This document shows, piece by piece, positions 13,471-19,556 of a DNA stretch of 19,556 nt. Origin of the DNA: Cyanobacteria bacterium UBA11370 (lineage in GTDB: Bacteria; Cyanobacteriota; Cyanobacteriia; Cyanobacteriales; Coleofasciculaceae); the NCBI GenBank assembly GCA_003486645.1, contig DNGI01000186.1, positions 5,691 through 25,246 of the forward strand, written 5' to 3'. A program made the position numbers and the translations under genes. The notes below the pieces were generated by a model. It searched no databases, was not told the DNA's origin, and worked only from the letters and a program-made list of their open reading frames with translations. Numbering within the stretch: the stretch's first letter is position 1; every line of letters begins with the position of its first letter.

Positions 13471-13881
13471 ATGGAGCAATCTGGGACAGAAATCTTTGAA
13501 AGAAAACGCATTGAAGAGATTTATAACCGTTTATTAATGATTGAACAGTCAATGAAAGGAGAACGTCGTAAGCTTTGGAATCAAGAGAAAGAATCAGAAG
13601 ACGACTATGCAGTTTGGGATAGGCTAGAGATGCTTTCAATGGATATTGCAGGATATGTAACTCAGATAATTTTAGATGGTTACACTTGCCAGGAAGCTAG
13701 GAAAGTTGTTAAAAATTTACGTAGATTAAAAATTTTTAATATTGAATGTATCATGAATTGGTATCCTTTAGCAGCAGAAGAATATCCTAAAATTAAGGAG
13801 TTTTTCGAGCTTCTTGATTATATAAGGCTACTAACCTTAGAGTACGTAGAAAAGTATAATCTCCCCGAATCAAGGCAATAA
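13471..13881 (+). CDS. Putative immunity protein of the headless toxin cassette
   Basis: A 136-residue, charged and mostly helical protein with no recognised family, signal peptide or membrane helix. It bears no likeness to the two-domain immunity family in the window. It starts 27 bp after the headless cassette and has a clear ribosome site (AGGGGAA about 6 bases upstream). Its position directly after a toxin tip is the only reason for the immunity call. Tyr/Glu/Lys-rich stretches such as ESEDDYAVWDRLEML and WYPLAAEEYPKIKEFFELL suggest an acidic surface that could pair with a basic nuclease tip. Unlike its toxin it looks fully expressible, as expected for an orphan immunity gene kept to resist kin. 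Confidence 0.6.
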   Translation: MEQSGTEIFERKRIEEIYNRLLMIEQSMKGERRKLWNQEKESEDDYAVWDRLEMLSMDIAGYVTQIILDGYTCQEARKVVKNLRRLKIFNIECIMNWYPLAAEEYPKIKEFFELLDYIRLLTLEYVEKYNLPESRQ

Positions 13882-13918
13882 AAATAATTAGCCAAACCCT
13901 ATTCCCCTCTTTCACCAA

Positions 13919-14435
13919 AGGAGTCTCTTGAACTTATCCCACTAGGGAGACAAATATGGTAAATCGCGATTGTGTTATCGAAACGGACGGGTATAGTGCT
14001 GTATTTCACTTAAAAAGCCTGCACGATTCTCAGGAAATTCTCGATTTAGTGGTTGAGTTCGTACTTAATCCAAAACTCAGAGAGCTTTCGTTCAAATCTG
14101 TGCCAGCTTTTATTTTTGTTAAGGACTTAAAACGGTTAGTTTCTTATTTTGAGAATCACATTGAATCTTTGAAACAAAACTCCAGTAGTGAATCAATTGT
14201 CTTCGTTGATTATGGACTGGGTTTTGAACTTCAAGCTTCTGGAGGATCTGTTGTTTCAGAAACTGGTTCAGAAACTGAAGGGACATTTAGTTTGCTAGTT
14301 ATGGTTAACATTGGTCAGCCAGAAACAGAATCCACCCGAACTTATGTAGGTGGGGAATCGATGGTTACTCTCGAAAATATCCAAAGCTTTATCTCATCAG
14401 TTAATCAAGTACTTACTGAAGTAGCCAAGAATTAA
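13919..14435 (+). repeat. Direct repeat of half-length immunity gene plus leader, copy B
   Basis: The second copy of the block at 11842-12358, with leader and gene collinear. Similarity persists for only a few bases past the stop (AAAAGTAATC) before the sequences part. Confidence 0.9.
13956..14435 (+). CDS. Half-length putative immunity protein (C-domain only), copy B
   Basis: A 159-residue near-duplicate of the protein at 11879. By eye about 19 positions differ, many conservative (I/L, V/L, D/E), and the frame is intact, so it has been kept functional since duplication. The same AGGGAGA ribosome site is present 8 bases before the ATG. Differences cluster at the C-terminus (TEVAKN against TELLQN) and around residues 136-150, where partner specificity might be set. 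It closes the toxin/immunity array; the next gene encodes an ADP-ribosylglycohydrolase. Targets are unknown, and the call rests on family membership and context. Confidence 0.65.
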   Translation: MVNRDCVIETDGYSAVFHLKSLHDSQEILDLVVEFVLNPKLRELSFKSVPAFIFVKDLKRLVSYFENHIESLKQNSSSESIVFVDYGLGFELQASGGSVVSETGSETEGTFSLLVMVNIGQPETESTRTYVGGESMVTLENIQSFISSVNQVLTEVAKN

Positions 14436-14551
14436 CAGAAAAGTAATCTCTCAAGTGAGTCGTTATCAGAAATAGGAAATAATTAAACGAATGGAAAATA
14501 GTTATTCAGGTGACACACAATAGTTTCAGACTTATTTTTACCATATGTATT

Positions 14552-15535
14552 ATGAATAACCACCTAAACGATAAAATTTGCGGCATTATTTTCGGTCAAG
14601 CCATCGGTGATGCTATCGGCTTTGGCACTGAATGGATATCCAAACAACAAGTTACCGAAAAATATCCTAACGGACTCCACGACTACAACCAAATTACCCG
14701 CTATAACGACTTGAAGGGTATGGAGGGTTGGTTCCCCGGTGACTGGACTGATGATACTGACCAAATGTTGTGCATTCTTGATAGTTTATTAGAAAAACAA
14801 GAGATTGACATTCACGACATTGCCGCTAAAATTCATCACTGGGCGATTACTGATGGGATGGGGATGGGGCGAACTGTTTATACTGTCGTCCACACCCCTG
14901 GTTTCCTAGAAAATCCCTACGAAATTGCCAATAAAGTGTGGTCAGATTCAGGGCAAAAGTGGGCAGCTAATGGTGCAGTTATGCGTACTTCGGTGCTAGG
15001 AATTTGGCAGTATCAGAATTTAGACCAAGTAAAACATAATGCTGAAAAAGTGAGTCGCATTACCCATCCCGATCCCCGTTGTTTGGGTTCTTGTGTGGCA
15101 GTTTGTTTGACTCTTAGCAATCTTCTCCAAGGAGAGACTGATATTGAGCAGCTTGTTTCCAAGATTGCCAAAATTGTACAATCTTACCATCCTGAATTTC
15201 AGGAGTATTTTGACAAAGCTGCTCTTTCTCTAGATGCCTTAGATTTAGATGAAGGTTTAAATCCGGGTGAAACAGATCGTGTCGGCTATACTTTGAAAAC
15301 TCTGAGCGCTGGTTTTTGGGCACTACAACAGGCACAATCTTATGAAGACGGCATTTTGCGGATTATTCATGAAGGAGGGGATGCAGATACAAATGCAGCG
15401 GTTGCAGGCGCACTTTTAGGTGCAAAGTTTGGCTACAGTGCTATTCCTAAAAGGTGGGTAGACGGGTTGGTTTACAGACAGGAATTAGCCGCGAAAGTTG
15501 AGAGATTAATGCTATATCAGCGATCGCGCAATTGA
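14552..15535 (+). CDS. ADP-ribosylglycohydrolase family protein
   Basis: A 327-residue member of the DraG/ARH family, which removes ADP-ribose from proteins using a binuclear Mg or Mn centre. The start MNNHLNDKICGIIFGQAIGDAIGFGTEW is typical; a GTG at 14510 would add 14 atypical residues. Metal ligands are visible as TDDTD (66-70) and GGDADTNA (275-282), after His273. Length fits the family. DraG proteins reverse ADP-ribosylation of nitrogenase reductase or PII-type targets, but family members also serve as immunity to ADP-ribosylating toxins; lying 117 bp after a toxin/immunity array, this could be such a gene, though no ADP-ribosyltransferase is seen here. The last eight codons and stop come from antisense DNA of the ligase relic at 15508-15594, so the native C-terminus was replaced. 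Confidence 0.88.
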   Translation: MNNHLNDKICGIIFGQAIGDAIGFGTEWISKQQVTEKYPNGLHDYNQITRYNDLKGMEGWFPGDWTDDTDQMLCILDSLLEKQEIDIHDIAAKIHHWAITDGMGMGRTVYTVVHTPGFLENPYEIANKVWSDSGQKWAANGAVMRTSVLGIWQYQNLDQVKHNAEKVSRITHPDPRCLGSCVAVCLTLSNLLQGETDIEQLVSKIAKIVQSYHPEFQEYFDKAALSLDALDLDEGLNPGETDRVGYTLKTLSAGFWALQQAQSYEDGILRIIHEGGDADTNAAVAGALLGAKFGYSAIPKRWVDGLVYRQELAAKVERLMLYQRSRN

Positions 15536-15594
15536 CGTTGCAGATACCGAAACTGTTCGGCTAACGCTGAGGAAGACTGATTTAATGTATCCAT
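15508..15594 (-). pseudogene. Relic of the PGM1-related ligase 5' end
   Basis: These 87 bases match 4392-4478, the first 29 codons of the ligase gene, with six mismatches. Read on the minus strand it begins MDTLNQSSSALAEQFRYLQR and reaches a TGA after 23 codons, where the intact gene has TGG. The other five differences are all silent third-position changes. Similarity starts exactly at the ATG and ends inside the 3' end of the glycohydrolase gene. The rest of the ligase is missing here. Confidence 0.9.
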
Positions 15595-15611
15595 TTATTT
15601 TTGCAATAATT

Positions 15612-16421
15612 TTATTCAGAAAAATTCTTAATCTCCACTGTATCCCCGACTTGAAGTGTCCCCAACTGGTCTTGAATTAAATTTTGACCAAAAAAGATTT
15701 GTCCATCACGAAGCCGATATTGAGCTAGGGTTAATAACGGTTCTTTTCCTTTAATTCCTTGAGATTGATCAACGGTTGTTATCGAGCATCGGGAACAAGG
15801 TTTAACCACTCTGAAATCAAGTGAACCAATACAAATTTTACGCCAATAATCTTCAGCAAATGCTTCACAACCAGACACCACTAAATTAGGACGAAATCGA
15901 TTCATGGGGACAGCTTGTTCTAACCGTTTGTTTAAGTCTTGCACCGATGCTTCAGAAATTAATAAAAAGGGAAACCCATCGGCAAAACTAACTTGCTCAT
16001 TCGGTTTAGCATACTGGGGATTGATCGGTCGGCAGGAGTTTTCAGGCATATAGACCAACTGACACTTAATATCCAGAAACTCACTGAACCATTGATTTAT
16101 TTCTTTAGATAGAGGAATAGCATCACAGATATCATTCCATACCTGAACCCGGATGCAAGGGTCAGTTTTGGGTTCTAAAGGAATGGATAAGAATTCTTTA
16201 TCAGGAACCTCAACGACTAACTCCCCATCTGTTAATTTGACCTTGATTAAAGCCATGCGCGGTAATTGACGCTGAGTCAGGAACTTACCTTTTTCATCCA
16301 CTAACATCCACCGTCGGTCATACTGAAAACCCCGGCTTTCCACTTCAGCCGTTTCTAAGGAAATCCCCGCCGCCGACTTAATCGGGTAAATATAAATTCC
16401 ACTTAACTTGATGGGACTCAT
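15612..16421 (-). CDS. MOSC domain-containing protein with MOSC N-terminal beta-barrel (YcbX-like)
   Basis: A 269-residue protein of the MOSC superfamily, related to the C-terminal domain of molybdenum-cofactor sulfurase and to YcbX/mARC-type molybdoenzymes. Residues 1-120 form the MOSC N-terminal barrel, opening with LSGIYIYPIKSAAGISL and containing YDRRWMLVDEKGKFLTQRQ. The MOSC core follows: FADGFPFLLISEASVQDLN, then MNRFRPNLVVSG, and RVVKPCSRCSITTVDQ, where the Cys near residue 213 is the expected Moco-ligand or persulfide position. No C-terminal ferredoxin domain is present, so electrons would come from a partner protein. Likely roles are reduction of N-hydroxylated compounds or sulfur-carrier chemistry; the substrate is unknown. 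The ATG is preceded closely by AAGG. It is convergent with the glycohydrolase and divergent from the TerB gene. Confidence 0.88.
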   Translation of the reverse strand: MSPIKLSGIYIYPIKSAAGISLETAEVESRGFQYDRRWMLVDEKGKFLTQRQLPRMALIKVKLTDGELVVEVPDKEFLSIPLEPKTDPCIRVQVWNDICDAIPLSKEINQWFSEFLDIKCQLVYMPENSCRPINPQYAKPNEQVSFADGFPFLLISEASVQDLNKRLEQAVPMNRFRPNLVVSGCEAFAEDYWRKICIGSLDFRVVKPCSRCSITTVDQSQGIKGKEPLLTLAQYRLRDGQIFFGQNLIQDQLGTLQVGDTVEIKNFSE

Positions 16422-16658
16422 ACCTTGTTGCGAATCAATTCAAATCATTAGTTTTAATTTTCCCAGCCGCCGCGCCCTAGATTTGAGTTAATTTTTGGCT
16501 AGCAGTGGTTAAGATTGAAAACAGGAACAGTGCATACTCTAGTAGGGTTACGAAACTCTTACGAAATAGGAGTTGTGCAGTGTTCTAGTTTACCCCTAGT
16601 CGAGACGCAACCAGAATTAGTTTCTAGAATAGCGTTTGTAGGCTTAATTTAAGTAGTT

Positions 16659-17357
16659 ATGACTGTCACTCAATCCCCCTACACAACAGAACAAATTGCC
16701 GCTTGGCTGCGAGGTTTATTTACAGTAGCTTGGGCAGATGGTCACTTTGACCCAGAAGAGCAAGAAGTACTAGCTCAAGTCACTCAAGACGAACTCGCTG
16801 CTACTGAGGGTTTACCCTCTCTCGAACAACAAATTTCTCCAGAAGAACTGGCGGCAGCTTTAGGGAAAGATCCAGCAACCGCAGAAAATTTTGTCAGAAC
16901 TGCCGTCATGGTAGCGTTAGCAGATGGGGTATATTCTGTTACGGAAGCCGACATTTTACACCAGTTTACTGAGGCGTTAGGGCTAAAGGTCGATGCGTTA
17001 GAGGCACTGCGGCTGACACTGTATGATGGTCAAGTTATCGAACAAACTGATGTTGCTCATGAATTAGCCCAAGAACCGGGAATTTCTCCTCATCCTCATT
17101 CCGATGTTTTGCAACCAGTACGAGAGTGGTTGGACGGGATGGATGTTCAAGATCCACGAGTAGCGCGATTCATCTGTAAAATGATTCCATCTCAATGTCC
17201 TTTTGAGCGGGATGTCACCCTATTTGGTCAGAAAATTGTCCACATTCCCGCTATGTGTAAGATTAATCCCTTGTATGAACAGTTAGTCGGTTTGCGCTTC
17301 CGAGCATTATCCTATTTGGCGGATGATCGCGGTGAAGATATCTCACCGTATTTGTAA
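16659..17357 (+). CDS. TerB-like domain fused to Mo-dependent nitrogenase C-terminal domain
   Basis: A 232-residue two-domain protein. Residues about 8-140 are a TerB-like (tellurite-resistance) all-helical domain with the duplicated acidic signature: LFTVAWADGHFDPEEQEVL (20-38) and MVALADGVYSVTEADIL (about 88-104), each providing metal-binding Asp/Glu. Residues about 148-232 match the Mo-dependent nitrogenase C-terminal domain (Mo-nitro_C): VREWLDGMDVQDPRVARFI, the Cys-containing MIPSQCPFERDV, and IPAMCKINPLYEQL. Both domains occur in cyanobacteria, including non-diazotrophs, so the second name should not be read as proof of nitrogen fixation. The function is unknown; metal or stress sensing is a guess. 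No signal peptide is visible. The 237 bp upstream, shared with the divergent MOSC gene, hold no motif I can name. The stop is 123 bp before obg. Confidence 0.85.
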   Translation: MTVTQSPYTTEQIAAWLRGLFTVAWADGHFDPEEQEVLAQVTQDELAATEGLPSLEQQISPEELAAALGKDPATAENFVRTAVMVALADGVYSVTEADILHQFTEALGLKVDALEALRLTLYDGQVIEQTDVAHELAQEPGISPHPHSDVLQPVREWLDGMDVQDPRVARFICKMIPSQCPFERDVTLFGQKIVHIPAMCKINPLYEQLVGLRFRALSYLADDRGEDISPYL

Positions 17358-17363
17358 TCATTT

Positions 17364-17475
17364 GTTGTTCGTTGTTCGTTGTTCGTTGTTAGCCTAAAAG
17401 CAAGTAATACACAACAACTAACCAATAACCAACAACCAATAACCAACAACCAACAACCAACAACCAACAACCAAC
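17364..17475. repeat. Heptanucleotide tandem repeats (STRR type) in the obg leader
   Basis: Four copies of the 7-mer GTTGTTC (last one GTTGTTA) at 17364-17391, then eight copies of AACCAAC/AACCAAT at 17420-17475. The two arrays are roughly complementary (GTTGTTAG with CTAACCAA) and could form a long imperfect stem across a loop of about 28 bases. Short tandem heptamers are characteristic of filamentous cyanobacteria. The array reaches to within five bases of the obg start and replaces the usual ribosome site. Confidence 0.85.
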
Positions 17476-17480
17476 AAACC

Positions 17481-18506
17481 ATGCAATTTATTGACCAAGC
17501 AGAAATTGAAGTGGAAGCGGGTAAGGGAGGCGATGGAATCGTCGCTTTTCGGCGGGAGAAGTATGTACCTGCTGGAGGTCCTGCTGGTGGTAATGGCGGG
17601 CGTGGTGGGGATGTTATTTTAGTTGCCGCCACAGACCTACAAACCTTGCTAGATTTCAAATACGCGCACCGCTTCCAAGCCGAAAATGGAGGACGGGGAG
17701 GACCCAATAATCGGACTGGGGCAAATGGTAGCGATCGCCTAATTCAAGTGCCCTGCGGTACGGTTGTGTATGATGCGGATACGGAAGAAATACTCGGCGA
17801 TTTAGTCCAATCCGGGCAACACTTGTGTGTAGCGAAAGGTGGCAAAGGAGGGTTGGGAAACAAGCATTTCTTAAGCAATCGCAATCGTGCCCCGGATTAT
17901 GCCTTACCTGGACTACCAGGAGAAGTTAAGCACTTACGTTTGGAGTTAAAACTATTAGCTGAGGTTGGCATTATTGGTCTGCCCAATGCGGGAAAGTCTA
18001 CGCTAATTTCTGCTATCTCCTCCGCCCGACCCAAGATTGCTGATTACCCATTTACAACTTTAATTCCGAATTTGGGTGTAGTGCGTAAACCAACCGGAGA
18101 TGGTACAGTTTTTGCTGATATTCCTGGCTTAATTGAGGGTGCCCATTTGGGGACGGGTTTAGGTCACGATTTTTTACGTCATATCGAACGTACTCGTTTA
18201 TTACTACACTTAATTGATGCGACCGCAGATGACCCAATTGCTAATTATCAAACCATTCAAGAGGAGTTACACGCTTATGGGCGCGGGTTAGTAGAACGTC
18301 CTCAAATTATTGCACTCAATAAGATCGATGCGGTTGATTCAGAAACTATAGATCGTCTGGCAACTGCACTCAATCATCTCACTCAAGTGCCAGTTTTCCA
18401 AATTTCAGCGGTTGCCCGAATGGGTTTGGATGAACTCTTACAAAAAATTTGGGACTCTCTGGATCAGTTAAATATCAGTCTGGTGGAATATAGCAATTCT
18501 ATTTGA
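17481..18506 (+). CDS. obgE: Obg family GTPase (ribosome assembly and stress control)
   Basis: A 341-residue essential GTPase that binds the 50S subunit and couples ribosome maturation to growth and stress. Residues 1-158 are the glycine-rich Obg fold ([20 protein letters not shown] at 14-33). The G domain has G1 GLPNAGKST (166-174), the switch I stretch YPFTTL (189-194), G3 DIPG (213-216), G4 NKID (280-283) and the G5 serine-alanine (309-310). No C-terminal OCT extension is present; the protein ends soon after the G domain, as in many cyanobacterial forms. The upstream in-frame ATG at 17379 would add 34 residues translated from a heptamer repeat array and is rejected. No Shine-Dalgarno sequence precedes 17481. 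It follows the TerB-type gene on the same strand and may be co-transcribed with it. Confidence 0.95.
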   Translation: MQFIDQAEIEVEAGKGGDGIVAFRREKYVPAGGPAGGNGGRGGDVILVAATDLQTLLDFKYAHRFQAENGGRGGPNNRTGANGSDRLIQVPCGTVVYDADTEEILGDLVQSGQHLCVAKGGKGGLGNKHFLSNRNRAPDYALPGLPGEVKHLRLELKLLAEVGIIGLPNAGKSTLISAISSARPKIADYPFTTLIPNLGVVRKPTGDGTVFADIPGLIEGAHLGTGLGHDFLRHIERTRLLLHLIDATADDPIANYQTIQEELHAYGRGLVERPQIIALNKIDAVDSETIDRLATALNHLTQVPVFQISAVARMGLDELLQKIWDSLDQLNISLVEYSNSI

Positions 18507-18529
18507 ATTGTGGCGTAGTAACAGTTCAA

Positions 18530-18558
18530 ATCCCCGACTTCACTAAGAAATCGGGGAT
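18530..18558. terminator. 12-bp stem-loop between convergent genes
   Basis: ATCCCCGACTTC pairs with GAAATCGGGGAT around a five-base loop, with one mismatch. It lies 24 bp after the obg stop and 70 bp from the end of the convergent minus-strand gene, where a bidirectional terminator is expected. Neither side has a T-run, so a canonical intrinsic terminator is doubtful. The word ATCCCCGACTTC is also common in dispersed palindromes of cyanobacteria, so it may be a repeat element doing this job. Confidence 0.5.
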
Positions 18559-18627
18559 CTGACAACTAATTCTAAACTCCTGCAATTTTTAGAATTAATC
18601 TCCCATCGCCTAGGAAAGATTATTGTT

Positions 18628-19299
18628 TTACTGTTGCATATTAGGTTGCTGCATCTGGTTTGGAGAAGTCATGGGTTGCCCTTGATTGTTAGGCGTGTTC
18701 ATCATTTCGTCAGTGGTACTTCTCTGATTAAACGTTCTACGATTAGTTTCATTGAACGCTTCATTATTTGTGCCATCCATTTCGGAAGACATCTCAATAA
18801 TACGTCCATTCTGGATGAGAACTTCTGTACCCGGAACTAATGCTGAATGCTGTAATCTAGAAATACCTACCGTTTCGGTTTGGCCATTTTCCATCTGAAC
18901 TGTGGCGACAGAACCCGTAATGCTTGTAATTTGACCCCGCATCGGTTGGGTTTGATTCATTGAATAGTTAAATTGAGAATAGGCAGACTGATTAGGTCCC
19001 AACGCCATTCGACCATATTCCATAATGCGTCCATCCTGGATGAGAACGGGTGTGCCAGGAACTAACTGCAAGTTCTGTAATCTGGAGATCCCAATAGTAT
19101 CTCGTTCACCATTTTCCATCCTCACGGTAGCGACAGAACCCGTAATACTGGTAATTCGTCCTCGCATGACTTGTGCGCCATTCATCGGGTTCATGTCCTG
19201 ACGCTGAGTTTGTTGATTCATGGGTTCTGCGATCGCCGCATACCCAGCAACACCACAGAATGCCAACGACAGCATCATACCTGTAAATAGTTTCATCAT
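18628..19299 (-). CDS. Exported protein with two copies of a 51-residue small-beta unit
   Basis: About 223 residues from the ATG at 19299, which has GGGAG five bases upstream; ATG at 19311 and GTG at 19317 are in-frame alternatives. The head MMKLFTGMMLSLAFCGVAGYAAIAEP is a Sec signal peptide with likely cleavage near AIA. Two near-identical units follow, about residues 45-95 and 120-170: RGRITSITGSVATVRMENGE, a GISRLQ motif, LVPGTPVLIQDGRI. Each looks like a small beta-barrel carrying a loop. The rest is Met/Asn/Gln-rich and low in complexity, ending in a run of QP, N and Q. Location is periplasm or outside. No family is recognised. The duplication appears recent because the units share the run ITSITGSVATV. 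It stands alone, with 239 bp of mostly AT-rich DNA upstream. Confidence 0.75.
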   Translation of the reverse strand: MMKLFTGMMLSLAFCGVAGYAAIAEPMNQQTQRQDMNPMNGAQVMRGRITSITGSVATVRMENGERDTIGISRLQNLQLVPGTPVLIQDGRIMEYGRMALGPNQSAYSQFNYSMNQTQPMRGQITSITGSVATVQMENGQTETVGISRLQHSALVPGTEVLIQNGRIIEMSSEMDGTNNEAFNETNRRTFNQRSTTDEMMNTPNNQGQPMTSPNQMQQPNMQQ

Positions 19300-19345
19300 C
19301 TTAACTCCCATAATCACCTTGCTTTTAAAGCTCGTGTTATTAATA

Positions 19346-19394
19346 TTAGAAATCAGGTTAGGGTTAAGAAATTAATCAATAGATAGATTTCTAA
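19346..19394. promoter_or_regulatory. 9-bp inverted repeat upstream of the exported-protein gene
   Basis: TTAGAAATC (19346-19354) is the exact reverse complement of GATTTCTAA (19386-19394), 31 bases apart and 29-95 bases before the GTG. It could be a paired operator or a long-loop hairpin. A second inverted pair, TTGGTATAA (19399-19407) and TTATACCAA (19532-19540), lies further upstream and may be ends of a dispersed repeat. Confidence 0.3.
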
Positions 19395-19556
19395 TAACTT
19401 GGTATAAAAAAGGTTGGAAGTAACCCCCTAATTGACCTCCAGAGTTATAACTTCGTCTGGAATTGCTGAAGATCAGGTTTAATTGCAGGGAAAAACTATG
19501 TCGATTGACTGTTGACAAACCACCGATCAACTTATACCAATTTCATTTATTTGTGC

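Noticed and set aside
17364..17475. Regularly spaced repeats considered as CRISPR
   Set aside because: The units are contiguous 7-mers without spacers; this is a tandem simple repeat.
17312..17707. A 131-codon minus-strand frame over the obg leader
   Set aside because: It lies antisense to obg and the heptamer arrays; its CWLLVVG-type repeats are only translated repeat DNA.
18530..18558. Strong intrinsic terminator for obg
   Set aside because: The stem is good but no T-run follows on either strand, so it is listed only as a possible terminator or dispersed palindrome.

Overview
The window looks like chromosomal DNA from a filamentous or otherwise large-genome cyanobacterium. The evidence is ten HIP1 octamers (GCGATCGC), heptanucleotide tandem repeats, an Uma2-family nuclease gene, a TerB/Mo-dependent-nitrogenase-C fusion, a PGM1-like peptide ligase and a beta-helix/DUF4114 protein. 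The genus cannot be fixed from sequence alone.

Layout. (1) 60-4478: two minus-strand genes, a beta-helix/DUF4114 surface-type protein and an ATP-grasp ligase of the PGM1-related family. About 700 bp between them carry intergenic repeats, including a small inverted-repeat (MITE-like) element. (2) 4534-5834: a doubtful small ORF, an Uma2-family nuclease and a small XRE regulator whose promoter overlaps a 14-bp palindrome. (3) 5939-14435: a polymorphic toxin/immunity island. (4) 14552-18506: an ADP-ribosylglycohydrolase gene, a 23-codon relic of the PGM1-like gene, a MOSC protein (minus strand), the TerB/Mo-nitrogenase-C fusion and the GTPase Obg. (5) 18628-19299: a minus-strand exported protein with a duplicated 51-residue unit.

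The island is the most interesting part. It opens with an 882-residue protein: a low-complexity leader like those of cyanobacterial contractile-injection-system cargo, a peptidoglycan-binding-like repeat, a calpain-type cysteine protease with Cys/His/Asn all present, a hydrophobic pre-toxin segment ending in an RCSSC motif, and a C-terminal toxin module. Six bases later begins a family of probable immunity genes: three full-length two-domain paralogues, two half-length C-domain copies and one 31-codon scar. Among them lie toxin debris: a 61-codon toxin C-terminus ending 10 bp before the third immunity gene, and a headless cassette that repeats the pre-toxin segment at about 97% DNA identity over 483 bp and then carries a different C-terminal toxin, followed by its own unrelated putative immunity gene. 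The arrangement is that of a toxin-tip library in which recombination in the 483-bp block could exchange the active C-terminus of the full-length toxin. HIP1 sites are absent for 8.9 kb across this island, as expected for acquired or fast-changing DNA. The ADP-ribosylglycohydrolase at its edge may be a further immunity-type gene; its last codons and stop come from the antisense strand of the PGM1-like relic.

Homology statements come from recognising motifs and from comparing sequences within the window by eye; no database was searched.
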